Part shown: positions 17,633 to 27,165 of the stretch, piece after piece
Layout of the letters: every line of letters starts with the position of its first letter
Numbering within the stretch: the first letter of the stretch is position 1
Origin: Chryseobacterium echinoideorum
GTDB taxonomy: Bacteria; Bacteroidota; Bacteroidia; Flavobacteriales; Weeksellaceae
Direction of reading: 5' to 3'
Assembly: GCF_007474535.1 (NCBI RefSeq)
Contig: NZ_VKNW01000004.1
Coordinates: 124,001-188,000, forward strand
DNA: 64,000 nucleotides
Notes under the pieces: model-generated
Seen by the model: only the letters and a program-made list of their open reading frames with translations
Told to the model about the DNA's origin: nothing
Databases searched by the model: none
Made by a program: the position numbers and the translations under genes

Positions 17633-18040
17633 ATGGTCAAAAAATTAATCGCAGGACTGGGAGGAGCTATTGCCCTCAATATTCTGCACGAAGTCATCAG
17701 AAAAAACTTTGAAGACGTTCCGCATATTAATGAAGTCGGTGAAGAGGCATTGCAAAAAGCTGCAGAAGCCAATGATATACAATTATCTGATCCTGATACT
17801 ATTTACGCAGCTACGTTAGCAGGTGATGTGATCAGTAATGCTATGTATTATGCAGGAACAGCAACCAACCACGAAGTGATCAGCGGTATTGCGGCAGGTG
17901 TAGGAGCTATTATGCTTCCTGAAAAATTAGGGTTAGACGATACACCTGTTGCTGAAAATAACAAGAAAAAGCTAATGACAATAGGATATTATACATTTGG
18001 AGCCATTGTTACTAAATTGATATACAACAGAATAAAATAA
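17633..18040 (+). CDS. Conserved hypothetical protein, glycine/alanine-rich
   Basis: A 135-residue protein of no recognised family. Its first half starts MVKKLIAGLGGAIALNILHE (weak hydrophobic segment) and later LAGDVISNAMYYAGTATNHE and GIAAGVGAIMLPEKLGLDD, so it may be a small membrane-associated protein with two or three short hydrophobic helices. It follows ndh closely and is ended by a strong terminator, so it is probably cotranscribed. Confidence 0.65.
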   Translation: MVKKLIAGLGGAIALNILHEVIRKNFEDVPHINEVGEEALQKAAEANDIQLSDPDTIYAATLAGDVISNAMYYAGTATNHEVISGIAAGVGAIMLPEKLGLDDTPVAENNKKKLMTIGYYTFGAIVTKLIYNRIK

Positions 18041-18045
18041 ATTAT

Positions 18046-18096
18046 AAAGGAACTTTAAGATTTACTCCAAATAAGGGTTAGTCTTAAAGTTCCTTT
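18046..18096 (+). terminator. Intrinsic terminator of the ndh transcript
   Basis: A 15-bp stem, AAAGGAACTTTAAGA at 18046-18060 and TCTTAAAGTTCCTTT at 18082-18096, followed by TTTATTTTT. Confidence 0.85.
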
Positions 18097-18210
18097 TTAT
18101 TTTTATTAATCAAGGGTTGATTAAAATGAAAAATTATCAAGAAAATCACAGATTTTCGGCAAGCCTATTTAAAAGTAAACTATGATGGTGAGTTTAGAAA
18201 TTATTCGCTA

Positions 18211-18810
18211 TTAGAAATCAATAAGACCTTTACTAAGACATTTCCATTGAATCTTTGAAAATCCAAGCATTCCTCCGAAAGCTACAAATAGATTTCTTAA
18301 GCTGTTAAAAAAACCAGAATTAAGATTAGGAAGTTCATTTCTACCATAAATACCTACCTTAATAAACCCTTTATGTTTTGAAACAATAAAAGTGGAAGTT
18401 GCTGCATTAGAATAGAAGTGGGCAATTTTTCTGCTCTCAGACGTTTCAGGATTATGAGAAGGTCTGCACTGCATCAGTACTTTACTCTCACTTGCCACAT
18501 CCAGCATAACAATTTTCACCCAGTCGAAATATCTGCCCTCAATTCCTCCCGCTCCGGGAATATTGATTCTGATGTAATCTCCCACTTCAGGAACCCGTTC
18601 TATATTAATTCCTCGGGAATCAAAGAGTTTAAAGTCAGTTTTGCTTTCAGGACAGCATTTTCGCCAGCTATTAATTTCAAAAAGACGTTGCTTGAGAATA
18701 TTAAACTGAAAATCAAGATTTTCCTGCTTTTCAATATATCTTACACTTTCGGTATCGTGAAAGCTTCCCTTATTATGTTTGGGAACTCCTGAAATATTTT
18801 TAGGTTTCAT
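18211..18810 (-). CDS. Hypothetical protein
   Basis: A 199-residue protein I do not recognise. It begins MKPKNISGVPKHNKGSFHD, contains VGDYIRINIPGAGGIEGRYF then DWVKIVMLDV (a beta-rich centre), and ends with FFNSLRNLFVAFGGMLGFSK, a short hydrophobic tail. There is no signal peptide. The region just downstream (18097-18210) shows nothing further. The gene stands alone. Confidence 0.5.
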   Translation of the reverse strand: MKPKNISGVPKHNKGSFHDTESVRYIEKQENLDFQFNILKQRLFEINSWRKCCPESKTDFKLFDSRGINIERVPEVGDYIRINIPGAGGIEGRYFDWVKIVMLDVASESKVLMQCRPSHNPETSESRKIAHFYSNAATSTFIVSKHKGFIKVGIYGRNELPNLNSGFFNSLRNLFVAFGGMLGFSKIQWKCLSKGLIDF

Positions 18811-19069
18811 AGCTTTTTATATTAAATGATTGTCCGAAAGTGTAATGTTTAAAAAAAATTCAGATGAATACTCAATAATCATTCTTATGTAAAAATTTCC
18901 AACAAAAAATTTGTGGGAAAAATAAATAATCCACCTGTATTATTTTGCAAGACGGATTATTCTAAATATATAAGCCTCAGATGTTTTGATTATTATATTG
19001 GTATTTAAGTATTCCCAATGTAGAATAGCGAAAATACTTTAATGTATTAGATCATAAATTTACTTAAGC

Positions 19070-19453
19070 TTAATGAAAGTTGTAACAAAGTCTGTATACT
19101 TCTGTAAAATAAAGATCATTATCTGAAACCTGATTTTTATTCATTAAAATATCATCAGAAACCGGAAATGAATAAACTTGTATTTTATTGACCGGATTTG
19201 TTGGTCTGCTGCATTTACAATATTTCTTCTCATGCATTTTATGATCTGATAAACTCACTGTTTTTACAATTGTGTCCTCAAGCATCATAGATTTTTCAAA
19301 AGTCTCTTTATCTAATGTAAACCACGGTTCTCCATGATACAAAAAATGATCAGTAACTTCAGGATCATTAATCTGACTAAAATCAGCAGGTGCCGATGAA
19401 TGATAACCTCCGCATTGCAGGCAGAGTGCTACCTTAATGTTGATTTGTTCCAT
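19070..19453 (-). CDS. Hypothetical protein, cysteine-containing
   Basis: A 127-residue protein of unknown family. It has LCLQCGGYHSS near the start and KKYCKCSRP in the middle, so it may bind a metal with these cysteines. Most of the rest is polar. It stands alone, with an AT-rich region before and a terminator on the other side. Confidence 0.5.
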   Translation of the reverse strand: MEQINIKVALCLQCGGYHSSAPADFSQINDPEVTDHFLYHGEPWFTLDKETFEKSMMLEDTIVKTVSLSDHKMHEKKYCKCSRPTNPVNKIQVYSFPVSDDILMNKNQVSDNDLYFTEVYRLCYNFH

Positions 19454-19655
19454 AAATAATATTTGCTTGGCTATTATATTACAGAATGCATGCCATACAA
19501 ATGCTTTTACTAAAACAAATTCCTATTATTACAAATGTGAATCATTTATAGCTTATCTGCAGGTAAATAAAATCTGATAAACATCTGATTATGTAATTTC
19601 TTCAATAAAAGTATTTCATTATAATGATAATTTCTGGATTTAATCCAAAGTAACT

Positions 19656-19683
19656 AAAATACCCCTTCGCAAAGGGGTATTTT
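19656..19683 (-). terminator. Strong intrinsic terminator
   Basis: AAAATACCCCTT at 19656-19667 pairs perfectly with AAGGGGTATTTT at 19672-19683 around CGCA. It lies 16 bases past the stop of the aldo/keto reductase, which is read toward it on the - strand. Confidence 0.85.
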
Positions 19684-19699
19684 TCAATATAAATATAAT

Positions 19700-20692
19700 T
19701 CAGTACAATGGCAACTGTGCTTTTTCATAAACAAGACCTTGTTCCTGAAGCTCACGCCAAAATTCTTTAGGTATTTCTTTTTTCCAGGCACTGATATTGT
19801 CTGTAACCTGATCGGGTTTACTTGCACCGGGAATGATAGAAACAAACTCATCTGCAGCAAGAACAAACTGTAGAGCTGCATCTACAATATCAATATCATA
19901 TTTAGAAGCTATTGCTGCTATTTTATCTCTTTTTTCGGGCATTCCTTTAGGAATAACCTCTTTATAATTGTATCGGTCTCTGCCATTGATGAATCCCGAA
20001 TTGTATCCTGCGCCTGAAACAAGTTTTACTCCTGCTTTTTTCACTGCCGGAAGTAATCTGTCAACTGCATCTTCATGCTCCAAAATAGAATATTGGGTTG
20101 CCGAAAGGCAGATATCTAGATCGGAAAATTCCAGACAATCTAAAATCGGTTCTATTTTATTAACACCCATTCCCCAAGCTTTTATTAACCCTTCATCACG
20201 CAATTCGGACAATACTTTGAATGCTCCTTTTTTTGCCTGCTCCAGGAAGTAAGGATACCTGTCACCTACCTGATCCTCAGATAGATCATGAACATAAACA
20301 ATATCAATATATCCAAGACCAGTTCGTTGTAAACTGTCTGTTATAGATCTTTTGATGGCATCTGCTGTATAATTGTGTTCAAAATCAAAATTAAGGGGAT
20401 CTTTCCACATGGTTTCAGGAACTTCAGAAGAAGAAACTTCTTTGAAAAGCCTTCCTACTTTTGTTGAAAATACAAAATCTTCCCTGTTTTTTTTATTTAA
20501 AAAATCACCAAATCTTCTCTCACTTTTAGTAAGACCATACCATGGAGATGTATCATAATACCTGATTCCTTCATCCCAAGCTTTTTCCAGAATTTTGTGT
20601 GACTGCTCATCTGTTAATTTTTCAAAAGCGGTTCCGATGGCAACACCTCCCAACCCCAGTTCATGTTCTTTTTTTAAAATACTGTTACTCAT
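19700..20692 (-). CDS. Aldo/keto reductase
   Basis: A 330-residue TIM-barrel NAD(P)H-dependent oxidoreductase of the AKR superfamily, closest in appearance to D-threo-aldose 1-dehydrogenase and L-fucose dehydrogenase-like proteins. Catalytic blocks are IRYYDTSPWYG (Asp and Tyr), KVGRLFK (Lys), GYIDIVYVHDL (His) and the C-terminal cofactor site FVSIIPGASKPDQVTDN. I start at 20692 (MSNSILKKEH), not at the upstream in-frame codon. The sugar substrate is not known. Confidence 0.85.
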   Translation of the reverse strand: MSNSILKKEHELGLGGVAIGTAFEKLTDEQSHKILEKAWDEGIRYYDTSPWYGLTKSERRFGDFLNKKNREDFVFSTKVGRLFKEVSSSEVPETMWKDPLNFDFEHNYTADAIKRSITDSLQRTGLGYIDIVYVHDLSEDQVGDRYPYFLEQAKKGAFKVLSELRDEGLIKAWGMGVNKIEPILDCLEFSDLDICLSATQYSILEHEDAVDRLLPAVKKAGVKLVSGAGYNSGFINGRDRYNYKEVIPKGMPEKRDKIAAIASKYDIDIVDAALQFVLAADEFVSIIPGASKPDQVTDNISAWKKEIPKEFWRELQEQGLVYEKAQLPLY

Positions 20693-20772
20693 ATTATATT
20701 TTTTGTGATGCAGAAATAGTACAAACTTCATGCAGAGTTTTAGAATTGATGTTTTGTTTACAGATAATAAAA

Positions 20773-20800
20773 AAATCGCCAGCGTAAAAACCAGCGATTT
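20773..20800 (-). terminator. Terminator of hisS
   Basis: The - strand reads AAATCGCTGG then ACGCTGGCGATTTTTTT. The outer stem GCGATTT/AAATCGC is at 20794-20800 and 20773-20779, followed by a run of T, about 30 bases past the hisS stop. Confidence 0.65.
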
Positions 20801-20827
20801 ATAATATTGTATATCAGTTCAGATAAA

Positions 20828-22195
20828 TTATCCTAAAAACTCTTCCAGAGAAATTGTTTTCTGCTCTCCTGCTTCAAGATTTTTAAAAGTAACTGTTTTA
20901 TTTTTTATCTCTTCTTCACCCAAAAAGACCAGATTTTTGATACCTTTTTTTTCAGCATACGTAAACTGTTTTGCTATTTTTGCATTTTCGGGGTAAAGTT
21001 CAGCAGAAATCCCCTTCTCTCTCAGCTGTATGATAAGTTTTAATGCTTCCAAAGTCTCTTCGCCTCCAAAATTCGCAAACAGATATTCTACTTTTGATAT
21101 TGCCTCCTCAGGGAAAAGATTTAACTCTTCCATCACCAGATAAATACGGTCCAGACCAAAAGAAATCCCGATTCCCGGAACATTTTTTACCCCGAAAACT
21201 TCGGTAAGATTATCATATCTTCCACCACCGCCAATAGATCCCATCTGTACCTCATCCGCTTTTACTTCAAAAATTGCTCCGGTGTAATAATCTAATCCAC
21301 GCGCCAAAGTAATGTCAAAAACAAGATTCTGAATATCAACGCCAAGATTTAATGATTGGGTAATGACGAATTCCAATTCTTCAACACCTTTCAAACCGAT
21401 TTCATTTCCCGCAAACTTTTCTTTAAGCAAAAGAAGATTTTCCAGAGCATCATCAGATTGAGTAAATAAGAAATCAAGTTTATCAATAGATTGCTGAGAA
21501 ATTTCTCTTTCTAAAAGCTCCTTTACTACTCCATCTTTCCCGATTTTATCCAGCTTGTCTAATGCAACTGTAAAATCAATTAATTTATCTGTAATTCCGG
21601 CATATTCTGCTAATCCGGAAAGAATTTTTCTGTTGTTGATGTGAATTGTTACGGAAACTTTCAGCTCCGCGAAAGATTTCAAATATAATTGCACCAATTC
21701 TACTTCCTGCCAAAGACTCTCGCTTCCCACCACATCGGCATCACACTGATAAAATTCTCTGAATCTTCCTTTCTGCGGACGGTCTGCTCTCCAAACCGGC
21801 TGGATCTGATAGCGTTTGTACGGAAAAGTAAGCTTCCCGTGATTCATCGCTACAAATCTTGCAAAAGGTACGGTTAAATCATAACGAAGAGCTTTATCCG
21901 TAAGATTTTCTGAACTGAAAGGCTTGTCTAAAGCTTTCTGAAAATCATTCAGCATTTGAGTTTTTTTGTCCTCTTTCGCCTCATTTATACTGGAATTCAA
22001 AATCTTAAAAATCAGACGATCCCCTTCTTCCCCGTATTTTCCTGTCAAAGTAGAAAGATTTTCAAAGCTTGGCGTTTCCAAAGGCTGAAAACCAAACAAT
22101 TCAAAATTTTTCTGTAAAATGTTGATAATATATTTTCTTCTTGAGACTTCCAAAGATGTAAAATCTCTTGTTCCTTTTGCTAAGCTCGGCTTCAT
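20828..22195 (-). CDS. hisS: Histidyl-tRNA synthetase
   Basis: A 455-residue class II aminoacyl-tRNA synthetase that charges tRNA-His. Class II motif 1 is in the N-terminal part ([16 protein letters not shown]), motif 2 is [20 protein letters not shown] then RFREFYQCD, and the His-specific motifs are [15 protein letters not shown] and [12 protein letters not shown]. The C-terminal anticodon-binding domain contains [20 protein letters not shown] blocks. An insert typical of the long Bacteroidota form is present. It has its own promoter and terminator. Confidence 0.95.
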   Translation of the reverse strand: MKPSLAKGTRDFTSLEVSRRKYIINILQKNFELFGFQPLETPSFENLSTLTGKYGEEGDRLIFKILNSSINEAKEDKKTQMLNDFQKALDKPFSSENLTDKALRYDLTVPFARFVAMNHGKLTFPYKRYQIQPVWRADRPQKGRFREFYQCDADVVGSESLWQEVELVQLYLKSFAELKVSVTIHINNRKILSGLAEYAGITDKLIDFTVALDKLDKIGKDGVVKELLEREISQQSIDKLDFLFTQSDDALENLLLLKEKFAGNEIGLKGVEELEFVITQSLNLGVDIQNLVFDITLARGLDYYTGAIFEVKADEVQMGSIGGGGRYDNLTEVFGVKNVPGIGISFGLDRIYLVMEELNLFPEEAISKVEYLFANFGGEETLEALKLIIQLREKGISAELYPENAKIAKQFTYAEKKGIKNLVFLGEEEIKNKTVTFKNLEAGEQKTISLEEFLG

Positions 22196-22236
22196 TTGAT
22201 GAATGATAATTGATGTTTGATAAATGATATAGACTG

Positions 22237-22244
22237 CAAAAATA
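22237..22244 (-). promoter_or_regulatory. -7 promoter box of hisS
   Basis: The - strand reads TATTTTTG here (TAnnTTTG), about 40 bases before the hisS start at 22195. A TTG at 22268-22270 on the - strand may be the -33 element. Confidence 0.45.
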
Positions 22245-22428
22245 AGGATTTGAAAAGACTTTTAAATCAATAAAAGCCGAAGACTGTAATTTCTCCAGCT
22301 TTATATCATCATCTGTGTTTATTTTAATTAAAAATTCTATAATTATCCACTTTTAATAATATTGAAATTTTTTAACGAAAAGTCTACAAAGACTTTTATT
22401 AGGACTCATTGCAGATATTCAATAAAAA

Positions 22429-22893
22429 TTAAACATTTTCTAAAATCTCAAGAATTTCTTCGCCGTAGTTTTCTATTTTATGCTTCCCGAATCCTTTTAT
22501 TTCCAAAAGTTCCTGTTTTTTGGCAGGCTTAAATTTAGCAACAGAAATCAGTTCTTTATTGGTGGCGATAAAATAAGTCGGAAGATTTTGTTCTTTTGCT
22601 TTTTCGGAACGCCACAATTTCAATGCCTCTAAAATAGCTGCTTCATCATTGGTTAACGATTCATCTTCCGCAGAATATTTTGCTGCTTTGGAATCTTTTA
22701 CACTTGTCTTGCTAATAGAAGATTCGATGTCATTAAAATACAAAACCACCGACCAAAACTGCTCATCATGAACAAATGCTGTTTCAGTTTTAATGATTTC
22801 GTGATTTTCCAGAAACTGATCAATCACTTTTTGGTCTTCATGCAGAAATTCATCTGCAATTCTGATTTTTAAAACTTTTATTTTCATCTCCAA
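22429..22893 (-). CDS. HRDC domain protein
   Basis: A 154-residue protein with a C-terminal HRDC domain (about 80-150): ILEALKLWRSEKAKEQNLPT, YFIATNKELISVAKFKPAKK and LLEIKGFGKHKIENYGEE. HRDC binds single-stranded nucleic acid or partners in RecQ/RNase D proteins, but here it is not joined to a helicase. It follows ssb on the same strand with a 20-base gap, so a role in DNA metabolism is likely. Confidence 0.85.
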   Translation of the reverse strand: MEMKIKVLKIRIADEFLHEDQKVIDQFLENHEIIKTETAFVHDEQFWSVVLYFNDIESSISKTSVKDSKAAKYSAEDESLTNDEAAILEALKLWRSEKAKEQNLPTYFIATNKELISVAKFKPAKKQELLEIKGFGKHKIENYGEEILEILENV

Positions 22894-22913
22894 TCATTTT
22901 TTAAGCCGAGCAA

Positions 22914-23246
22914 TTATTTACTTCCTAAAAGCAGAAGCTCATCTACTCTTATTTCAGTAATATATCTTTTCACGTCATCTTTATCTTCGTATGATCTGTA
23001 CGTCAGTTTCCCTTCAATAGCGATTTCTTTTCCTTTGGTGACATATTTCTGAAAAATCTCCGCAGTCTTTCCGAAAGCCACCAGATTATGCCATTGCGTT
23101 TCTTCTACTTTTTCACCTTTTGCGTTGGTGTAATGATCGTTTGTAGCGAGAGAAACTGAAATTTTCATTCCTCCGTTTTCGAAGGTTACCTTTTCAACTT
23201 CTTTTCCTGTGAACCCGATTAAGGTTACTTTGTTTCTTAGTGACAT
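22914..23246 (-). CDS. ssb: Single-stranded DNA-binding protein
   Basis: A 110-residue OB-fold SSB. The N-terminal blocks MSLRNKVTLIGFTGKEVE, EETQWHNLVAFGKTAEIF and VTKGKEIAIEGKLTYRSYED then RYITEIRVDELLLL are standard. It lacks the long acidic tail of the chromosomal SSB and so may be an accessory copy or a short form. It heads the ssb-HRDC pair. Confidence 0.9.
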   Translation of the reverse strand: MSLRNKVTLIGFTGKEVEKVTFENGGMKISVSLATNDHYTNAKGEKVEETQWHNLVAFGKTAEIFQKYVTKGKEIAIEGKLTYRSYEDKDDVKRYITEIRVDELLLLGSK

Positions 23247-23492
23247 AACTTTTATTTTTTAAGATTAACAATTCAGATAAGAGACGTTCACTTGCTTTCT
23301 CAAATCTCTGTTGCAAAGATTCATTAGCCTGGGAAATTTATTCGGTAGAAAACTATTTAAATTCGCTTGTAGTCGTTTGAAAACGGATATTAATTTGAAT
23401 ATGTGTTGATTAAAATTAATTTGTAATTATTGATATTTATAGTGAATTGCGTAAATTTGGATGTTGTAGCCAATACTAAAAGAAACAAACGT

Positions 23493-24008
23493 ATGAAAAA
23501 ACTATTACTAATTTTATTAATGAATTTTATCTGTTTAAACATTCAAGCACAACAAAAATTGAATGTTCCAGAAAGGTTTCCGACAAATTTTGAAAATAGC
23601 TTTACTTTCCCTTTGGGTTCAAAAATTTTATTAGAACTCAAAGAAAAAAAGAATGGAAAATATGAGTATAGCGTAATAAGCATTGAAAAAATTGATGGTT
23701 ATTATTCTTTTGAAGCTGATAAAAATTTATTTGACGAAAAACCAAAAGAAAACACTGTTGAAATTTATTTTATGGGAGCATATTACAATGATGGAAAAGA
23801 AGATAAAGATTGGAAATCGCTTTTGATGATGAGGAATAATATAAAAAGCCCAATAAATTACAAAGCTGACATTAAATATTATTTTAAAGAAGATTTTGAA
23901 AACACAAGTATTGTTGGCGCTTTTCCAAATGCTAAAACGAACGAAATTTGGGCACACAAGATTGACTTTATTACATTATATAATTTTGAAAAACTAAAAA
24001 TAAAGTAA
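23493..24008 (+). CDS. Cassette gene 1: exported hypothetical protein
   Basis: A 171-residue protein with a signal peptide (MKKLLLILLMNFICLNIQAQ). The remainder is beta-rich and polar (KLNVPERFPTNFENSF near the start, MGAYYNDGKEDKDWKSLLM in the middle). I do not recognise a family. It is the first gene of a cassette array: the unit opens with GTTGTAGCC at 23463 and closes with the palindrome at 24018-24153. Confidence 0.6.
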   Translation: MKKLLLILLMNFICLNIQAQQKLNVPERFPTNFENSFTFPLGSKILLELKEKKNGKYEYSVISIEKIDGYYSFEADKNLFDEKPKENTVEIYFMGAYYNDGKEDKDWKSLLMMRNNIKSPINYKADIKYYFKEDFENTSIVGAFPNAKTNEIWAHKIDFITLYNFEKLKIK

Positions 24009-24017
24009 AAAAGTACT

Positions 24018-24153
24018 GGCTACAACAAGGGTTTTGCAATAGTGGGGCGAAACTGCAAAGTTCAACGGTTGTTCTTCGGTTCAACTTTTGTGGAAAATTG
24101 AAGTTTTGTGCTTCGATTGCCCCACCATCGCAAAGCCCCGAAATGTTATCAGC
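24018..24153 (+). repeat. attC-like imperfect palindrome 1
   Basis: This 136-base palindrome begins GGCTACAAC (24018-24026) and ends GTTATCAGC (24145-24153). Left arm TTTTGCAATAGTGGGGC and right arm GCCCCACCATCGCAAAGC are near-complements, as in integron attC L boxes. GGCTACAAC is the exact reverse complement of GTTGTAGCC at the start of the same cassette. Confidence 0.7.
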
Positions 24154-24174
24154 AATTATTTAAAATTAGGGTAT

Positions 24175-24855
24175 ATGATTGACTTTATACAAATACTTCT
24201 TCAATTTTTATTAATACTAATCGGATTCTATTTAGCATTATTTAAATCATATTTTCAAGAAAAAGGAAAAAATATTGCGACTAAAGAGGATATAGAAGAA
24301 ATAACACAAAAGGTAGAAAAAATTAAGACTGATTTAAACTATTCAACTCAAAACAAAATAAGTTTAAAATCAGAAGAAAAAAAATCTCTTATTGAGTATT
24401 ATGAAAAATACTATCAGTTTCAGAATTATCTTTCAGATGTGACTTTAGTTGGGATATACGAAAACAATGAAGAAAAAATTAGAAACATAGAAGAAAAAAT
24501 TGAGCAATATAAATCAGATTATGATATGGCTTCAGCAAAAATTGAACTTTTGATTGATAATTTTGAGTTTATCCAAAAAACCCGTGAATTAAAATTACAA
24601 ACAATTAAATACAATAGTTTGATTTCCGAATATATCGGCAATATTGAAAAACTTTTCATAGAAGTAAGAAGTGTTCTAAAATTAGTTTCATTAAGTGAGC
24701 AAAAAGAAAAGATTAAAGAATTATATAAACAACGATCAGATTATTATAAAGAATTAAATGATAAAAAATTAGAACATTATAAAATTCAATACGAAATTGA
24801 AAATAAAATTAGACAAGATATATATGATATGTTACAAAAACATATTATAGTATAA
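24175..24855 (+). CDS. Cassette gene 2: membrane-anchored coiled-coil protein
   Basis: A 226-residue protein with one N-terminal membrane helix (MIDFIQILLQFLLILIGFYL), a short cytoplasmic linker containing KGKNIATKEDIEEITQKVEK, then a long charged coiled coil to the C-terminus. The KGKNxATKEDIEEIT motif recurs in many small bacterial membrane proteins of unknown function. I start at ATG 24175; longer in-frame reading would run back into the palindrome. Confidence 0.65.
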   Translation: MIDFIQILLQFLLILIGFYLALFKSYFQEKGKNIATKEDIEEITQKVEKIKTDLNYSTQNKISLKSEEKKSLIEYYEKYYQFQNYLSDVTLVGIYENNEEKIRNIEEKIEQYKSDYDMASAKIELLIDNFEFIQKTRELKLQTIKYNSLISEYIGNIEKLFIEVRSVLKLVSLSEQKEKIKELYKQRSDYYKELNDKKLEHYKIQYEIENKIRQDIYDMLQKHIIV

Positions 24856-24857
24856 CT

Positions 24858-25059
24858 GCAGATAAAATAGTATTGCCAAAAAAGCGGGGTTAAAGAACTT
24901 CTTTGAGCGTTTAGTGAAAATAGTCGTAAAAAATTCCCACCTTTTTCAAAGAAATTAGTAAGTTTGAAAAAGAGAAAAATTTTTGCTTCGTGAAGTGCTT
25001 CTTTTGAAATCTCGGTTATAAAAAGCCCGCCCTTCGCAAATACTTTTCCGTTAGGCGAT
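24858..25059 (+). repeat. attC-like imperfect palindrome 2
   Basis: About 200 bases between GCAGATAAA (24858-24866) and GTTAGGCGAT (25050-25059). Left arm AGTATTGCCAAAAAAGCGGG pairs imperfectly with right arm CCCGCCCTTCGCAAATACTT. The expected complement of this cassette's opening GTTATCAGC is GCTGATAAC, and the site has GCAGATAAA (7 of 9). Confidence 0.6.
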
Positions 25060-25074
25060 ATTTTACCAAAGCGT

Positions 25075-25674
25075 ATGTTAAAACAAATTCTGTATTTTGT
25101 AACAATTTTATTTTCTTTAATTTCTTGCAAGGAAAATTTTGAAAAACTGCCTGAAAAATACAGGAGTGATGAATATTTATTAAAGCAAATAAAACCCAAT
25201 TCAAAAATTCAATATTGGCAAATAGATTATGTTACTGGATTTACTCCAGATAAGATTTTTTCAAGTGGAAATATAAAATTGAGTAAACAGATTCCGAAAC
25301 CTGAAAATCAAAATCTAGGAGGATTTTTTACTGGATGTCAACCTTTATATTGTAATTATAGAATTTTATATATCGAAAATAATAAATGGAATTTTGTTCA
25401 GAATAAAAATGAATTAAAAGAATTCATTAATAAAATTGATAATGAATACGAAGCATTTCTAATTGCAAGGATTAATGATTATGATATCGATTCAAATTCA
25501 AAAGGGAATGGGTTTGAAAAAACTAAATATGGATACAAACTCAAAGTGATGATTTATAATAGTTGTCCAGAGACAAAACAAAGTTATATTGTAACAGTGG
25601 ATAAAAATGGAAAACTGAATAAATTAAAAGATTTAGGATTTTATTTAAAAAGGGGAGATTGCATAGTCTATTAA
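25075..25674 (+). CDS. Cassette gene 3: lipoprotein of unknown function
   Basis: A 199-residue lipoprotein. The signal MLKQILYFVTILFSLISCKE ends in a lipobox cysteine (LISC). The mature part is polar with a GGFFTGCQPLYCNYRILYIE segment and a C-terminal YYKLKVMIYNSCPE-like block (YKLKVMIYNSCPETKQSYIV). No known domain is visible. The cassette opens with GTTAGGCGAT at 25050. Confidence 0.6.
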   Translation: MLKQILYFVTILFSLISCKENFEKLPEKYRSDEYLLKQIKPNSKIQYWQIDYVTGFTPDKIFSSGNIKLSKQIPKPENQNLGGFFTGCQPLYCNYRILYIENNKWNFVQNKNELKEFINKIDNEYEAFLIARINDYDIDSNSKGNGFEKTKYGYKLKVMIYNSCPETKQSYIVTVDKNGKLNKLKDLGFYLKRGDCIVY

Positions 25675-25680
25675 AAAAAC

Positions 25681-25800
25681 ATCGCCTAACATTGTATTGG
25701 CAAAAACAGGCGTTCGTGGTGACAGAAACTTTTCTGCTCCGAATAAACATTAATCTTAACTTTAAAGATGCTGCTCCGCAAGACCCCGAAACCTTTAATT
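25681..25800 (+). repeat. attC-like palindrome 3 (right end degenerate)
   Basis: Begins ATCGCCTAAC (25681-25690), the exact 10-base reverse complement of the cassette opening GTTAGGCGAT. Left arm ATTGTATTGGCAAAAACAGGCG resembles those of the other sites, but the right end reads CCCCGAAACCTTTAAT (25785-25799) where GAAACGTTA would be expected. Confidence 0.55.
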
Positions 25801-25823
25801 TTATATTAATCACCATATAAAGA

Positions 25824-27158
25824 ATGTATAAATTTTCATTAATCATATTTTGTTCAATTTCAACTTTTGTGAATGCGCAACTTAATCTTAGGTTTCCTTT
25901 GTTTTCTGATTCTATTAATGACAATTATTTTTTAAATTATGGAGTTAGTTTATGTAATCCTAAAGATGGGAGCCTTGAGGAAGCATTAAAGTTCCAGCAA
26001 AATGATAATCTAAAGAACAATCCAAAAAATCTAAACTATCTACAATATTTAATTAATTTTCAAACCGAAGGGAAAGTGGCTACATTTGAAAATATAGAAA
26101 AATCTCAATTATCCGAAAAAGAAAGAGATGTTTTAAAATTGTGGTTATTTTCAGTAACTAAGAACGATGATGACTTTGATAAAAAATTATATGAAAATCA
26201 AAATAAATATCCGAATGACATTGAGTTAAAGAAAATCGAAATAAGAAAACAATTACAAGATCGTCAGGATTTAATTCATACAGAGATTGATTTTTCAAAT
26301 ATAATACAAAATATTAATAAAATAATTGTTAATAATAAGCTTTCTAAGAATGATGAAATTCTTTTTAACTTATTAAAATTAGATTGTGAATATTATGAAA
26401 ATACAGATACCGAATCTATGAAGACTGTAAGAAACAAAATTATGAATGAATATTCAAATTTTTGGAAAAGTTACAAATCCTTTTTTAATGATAAATATGC
26501 CAAAATTAATTTCAAACTTAAATCTAATAATTCTGCTCACTATTTTGAACTCACAAATGAAGATGAACCAAACGATGAAATTTTTGAAGATTATTTATTT
26601 GTAATGTATGGTAATCCTATTCAGGATATAGTTGGAAGTGACAACAAAAAATACATAGCTTTTTTACAAACTAATCCATTTTATTATGGAGAATGGAATG
26701 AAGGATTAAATTTAGCAACTGTGGAAAAGAATCCAAGTCCCAAAAAGGTAAAAAATTACTCTGATTTTATACTCAATCTAAAAAAAATTGAAAATACGAT
26801 AAATAAATTTCCTGGAGCGGTGGGTCCAAAGTATGCGTATATTGATGCACTTATTGAGAATAAAGAGATCATTTACAATCAAAATCCAAATGTTTATCTA
26901 ACTAAATTCTTAATAAAAATAATTGATATTTTTTCAATAGATCAAAGAGCAAATCTTGAAAACCATTTTACCTATTTTAGGGATATTTTAAAAGAAGATA
27001 TTTCTAGTACAAAATTCAACGAATATTACAAGTTAATATTTCAAAGCGTAAAGAAAAGTAATGAAACGGAAATTGATAATTATTTAATTAATATAGAGAA
27101 AAAGTTTCCTAATAACATAAATCTAAAAGCTATGATTGATAAATTTCATAAACTTTAA
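25824..27158 (+). CDS. Cassette gene 4: exported protein with helical repeats
   Basis: A 444-residue protein with a signal peptide (MYKFSLIIFCSISTFVNAQ). The mature part is helical and repetitive, with blocks of the type NPKNLNYLQYLINFQ, YPNDIELKKIEIRKQL and PNNINLKAMIDKF. These read like divergent TPR-type helices that recur about every 40 residues, although I see no strong consensus. Longest gene of the array. Confidence 0.55.
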   Translation: MYKFSLIIFCSISTFVNAQLNLRFPLFSDSINDNYFLNYGVSLCNPKDGSLEEALKFQQNDNLKNNPKNLNYLQYLINFQTEGKVATFENIEKSQLSEKERDVLKLWLFSVTKNDDDFDKKLYENQNKYPNDIELKKIEIRKQLQDRQDLIHTEIDFSNIIQNINKIIVNNKLSKNDEILFNLLKLDCEYYENTDTESMKTVRNKIMNEYSNFWKSYKSFFNDKYAKINFKLKSNNSAHYFELTNEDEPNDEIFEDYLFVMYGNPIQDIVGSDNKKYIAFLQTNPFYYGEWNEGLNLATVEKNPSPKKVKNYSDFILNLKKIENTINKFPGAVGPKYAYIDALIENKEIIYNQNPNVYLTKFLIKIIDIFSIDQRANLENHFTYFRDILKEDISSTKFNEYYKLIFQSVKKSNETEIDNYLINIEKKFPNNINLKAMIDKFHKL

Positions 27159-27165
27159 AAAAACT

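Noticed and set aside
23247..23462. Integron attI site or integrase promoter upstream of the array
   Set aside because: No integrase gene or clear recombination site was found there. Only the first core GTTGTAGCC at 23463 is recognisable.
24088..24174. A longer start for cassette gene 2
   Set aside because: The extra 29 codons lie inside the attC-like palindrome and read as non-coding. ATG 24175 gives a membrane helix start.
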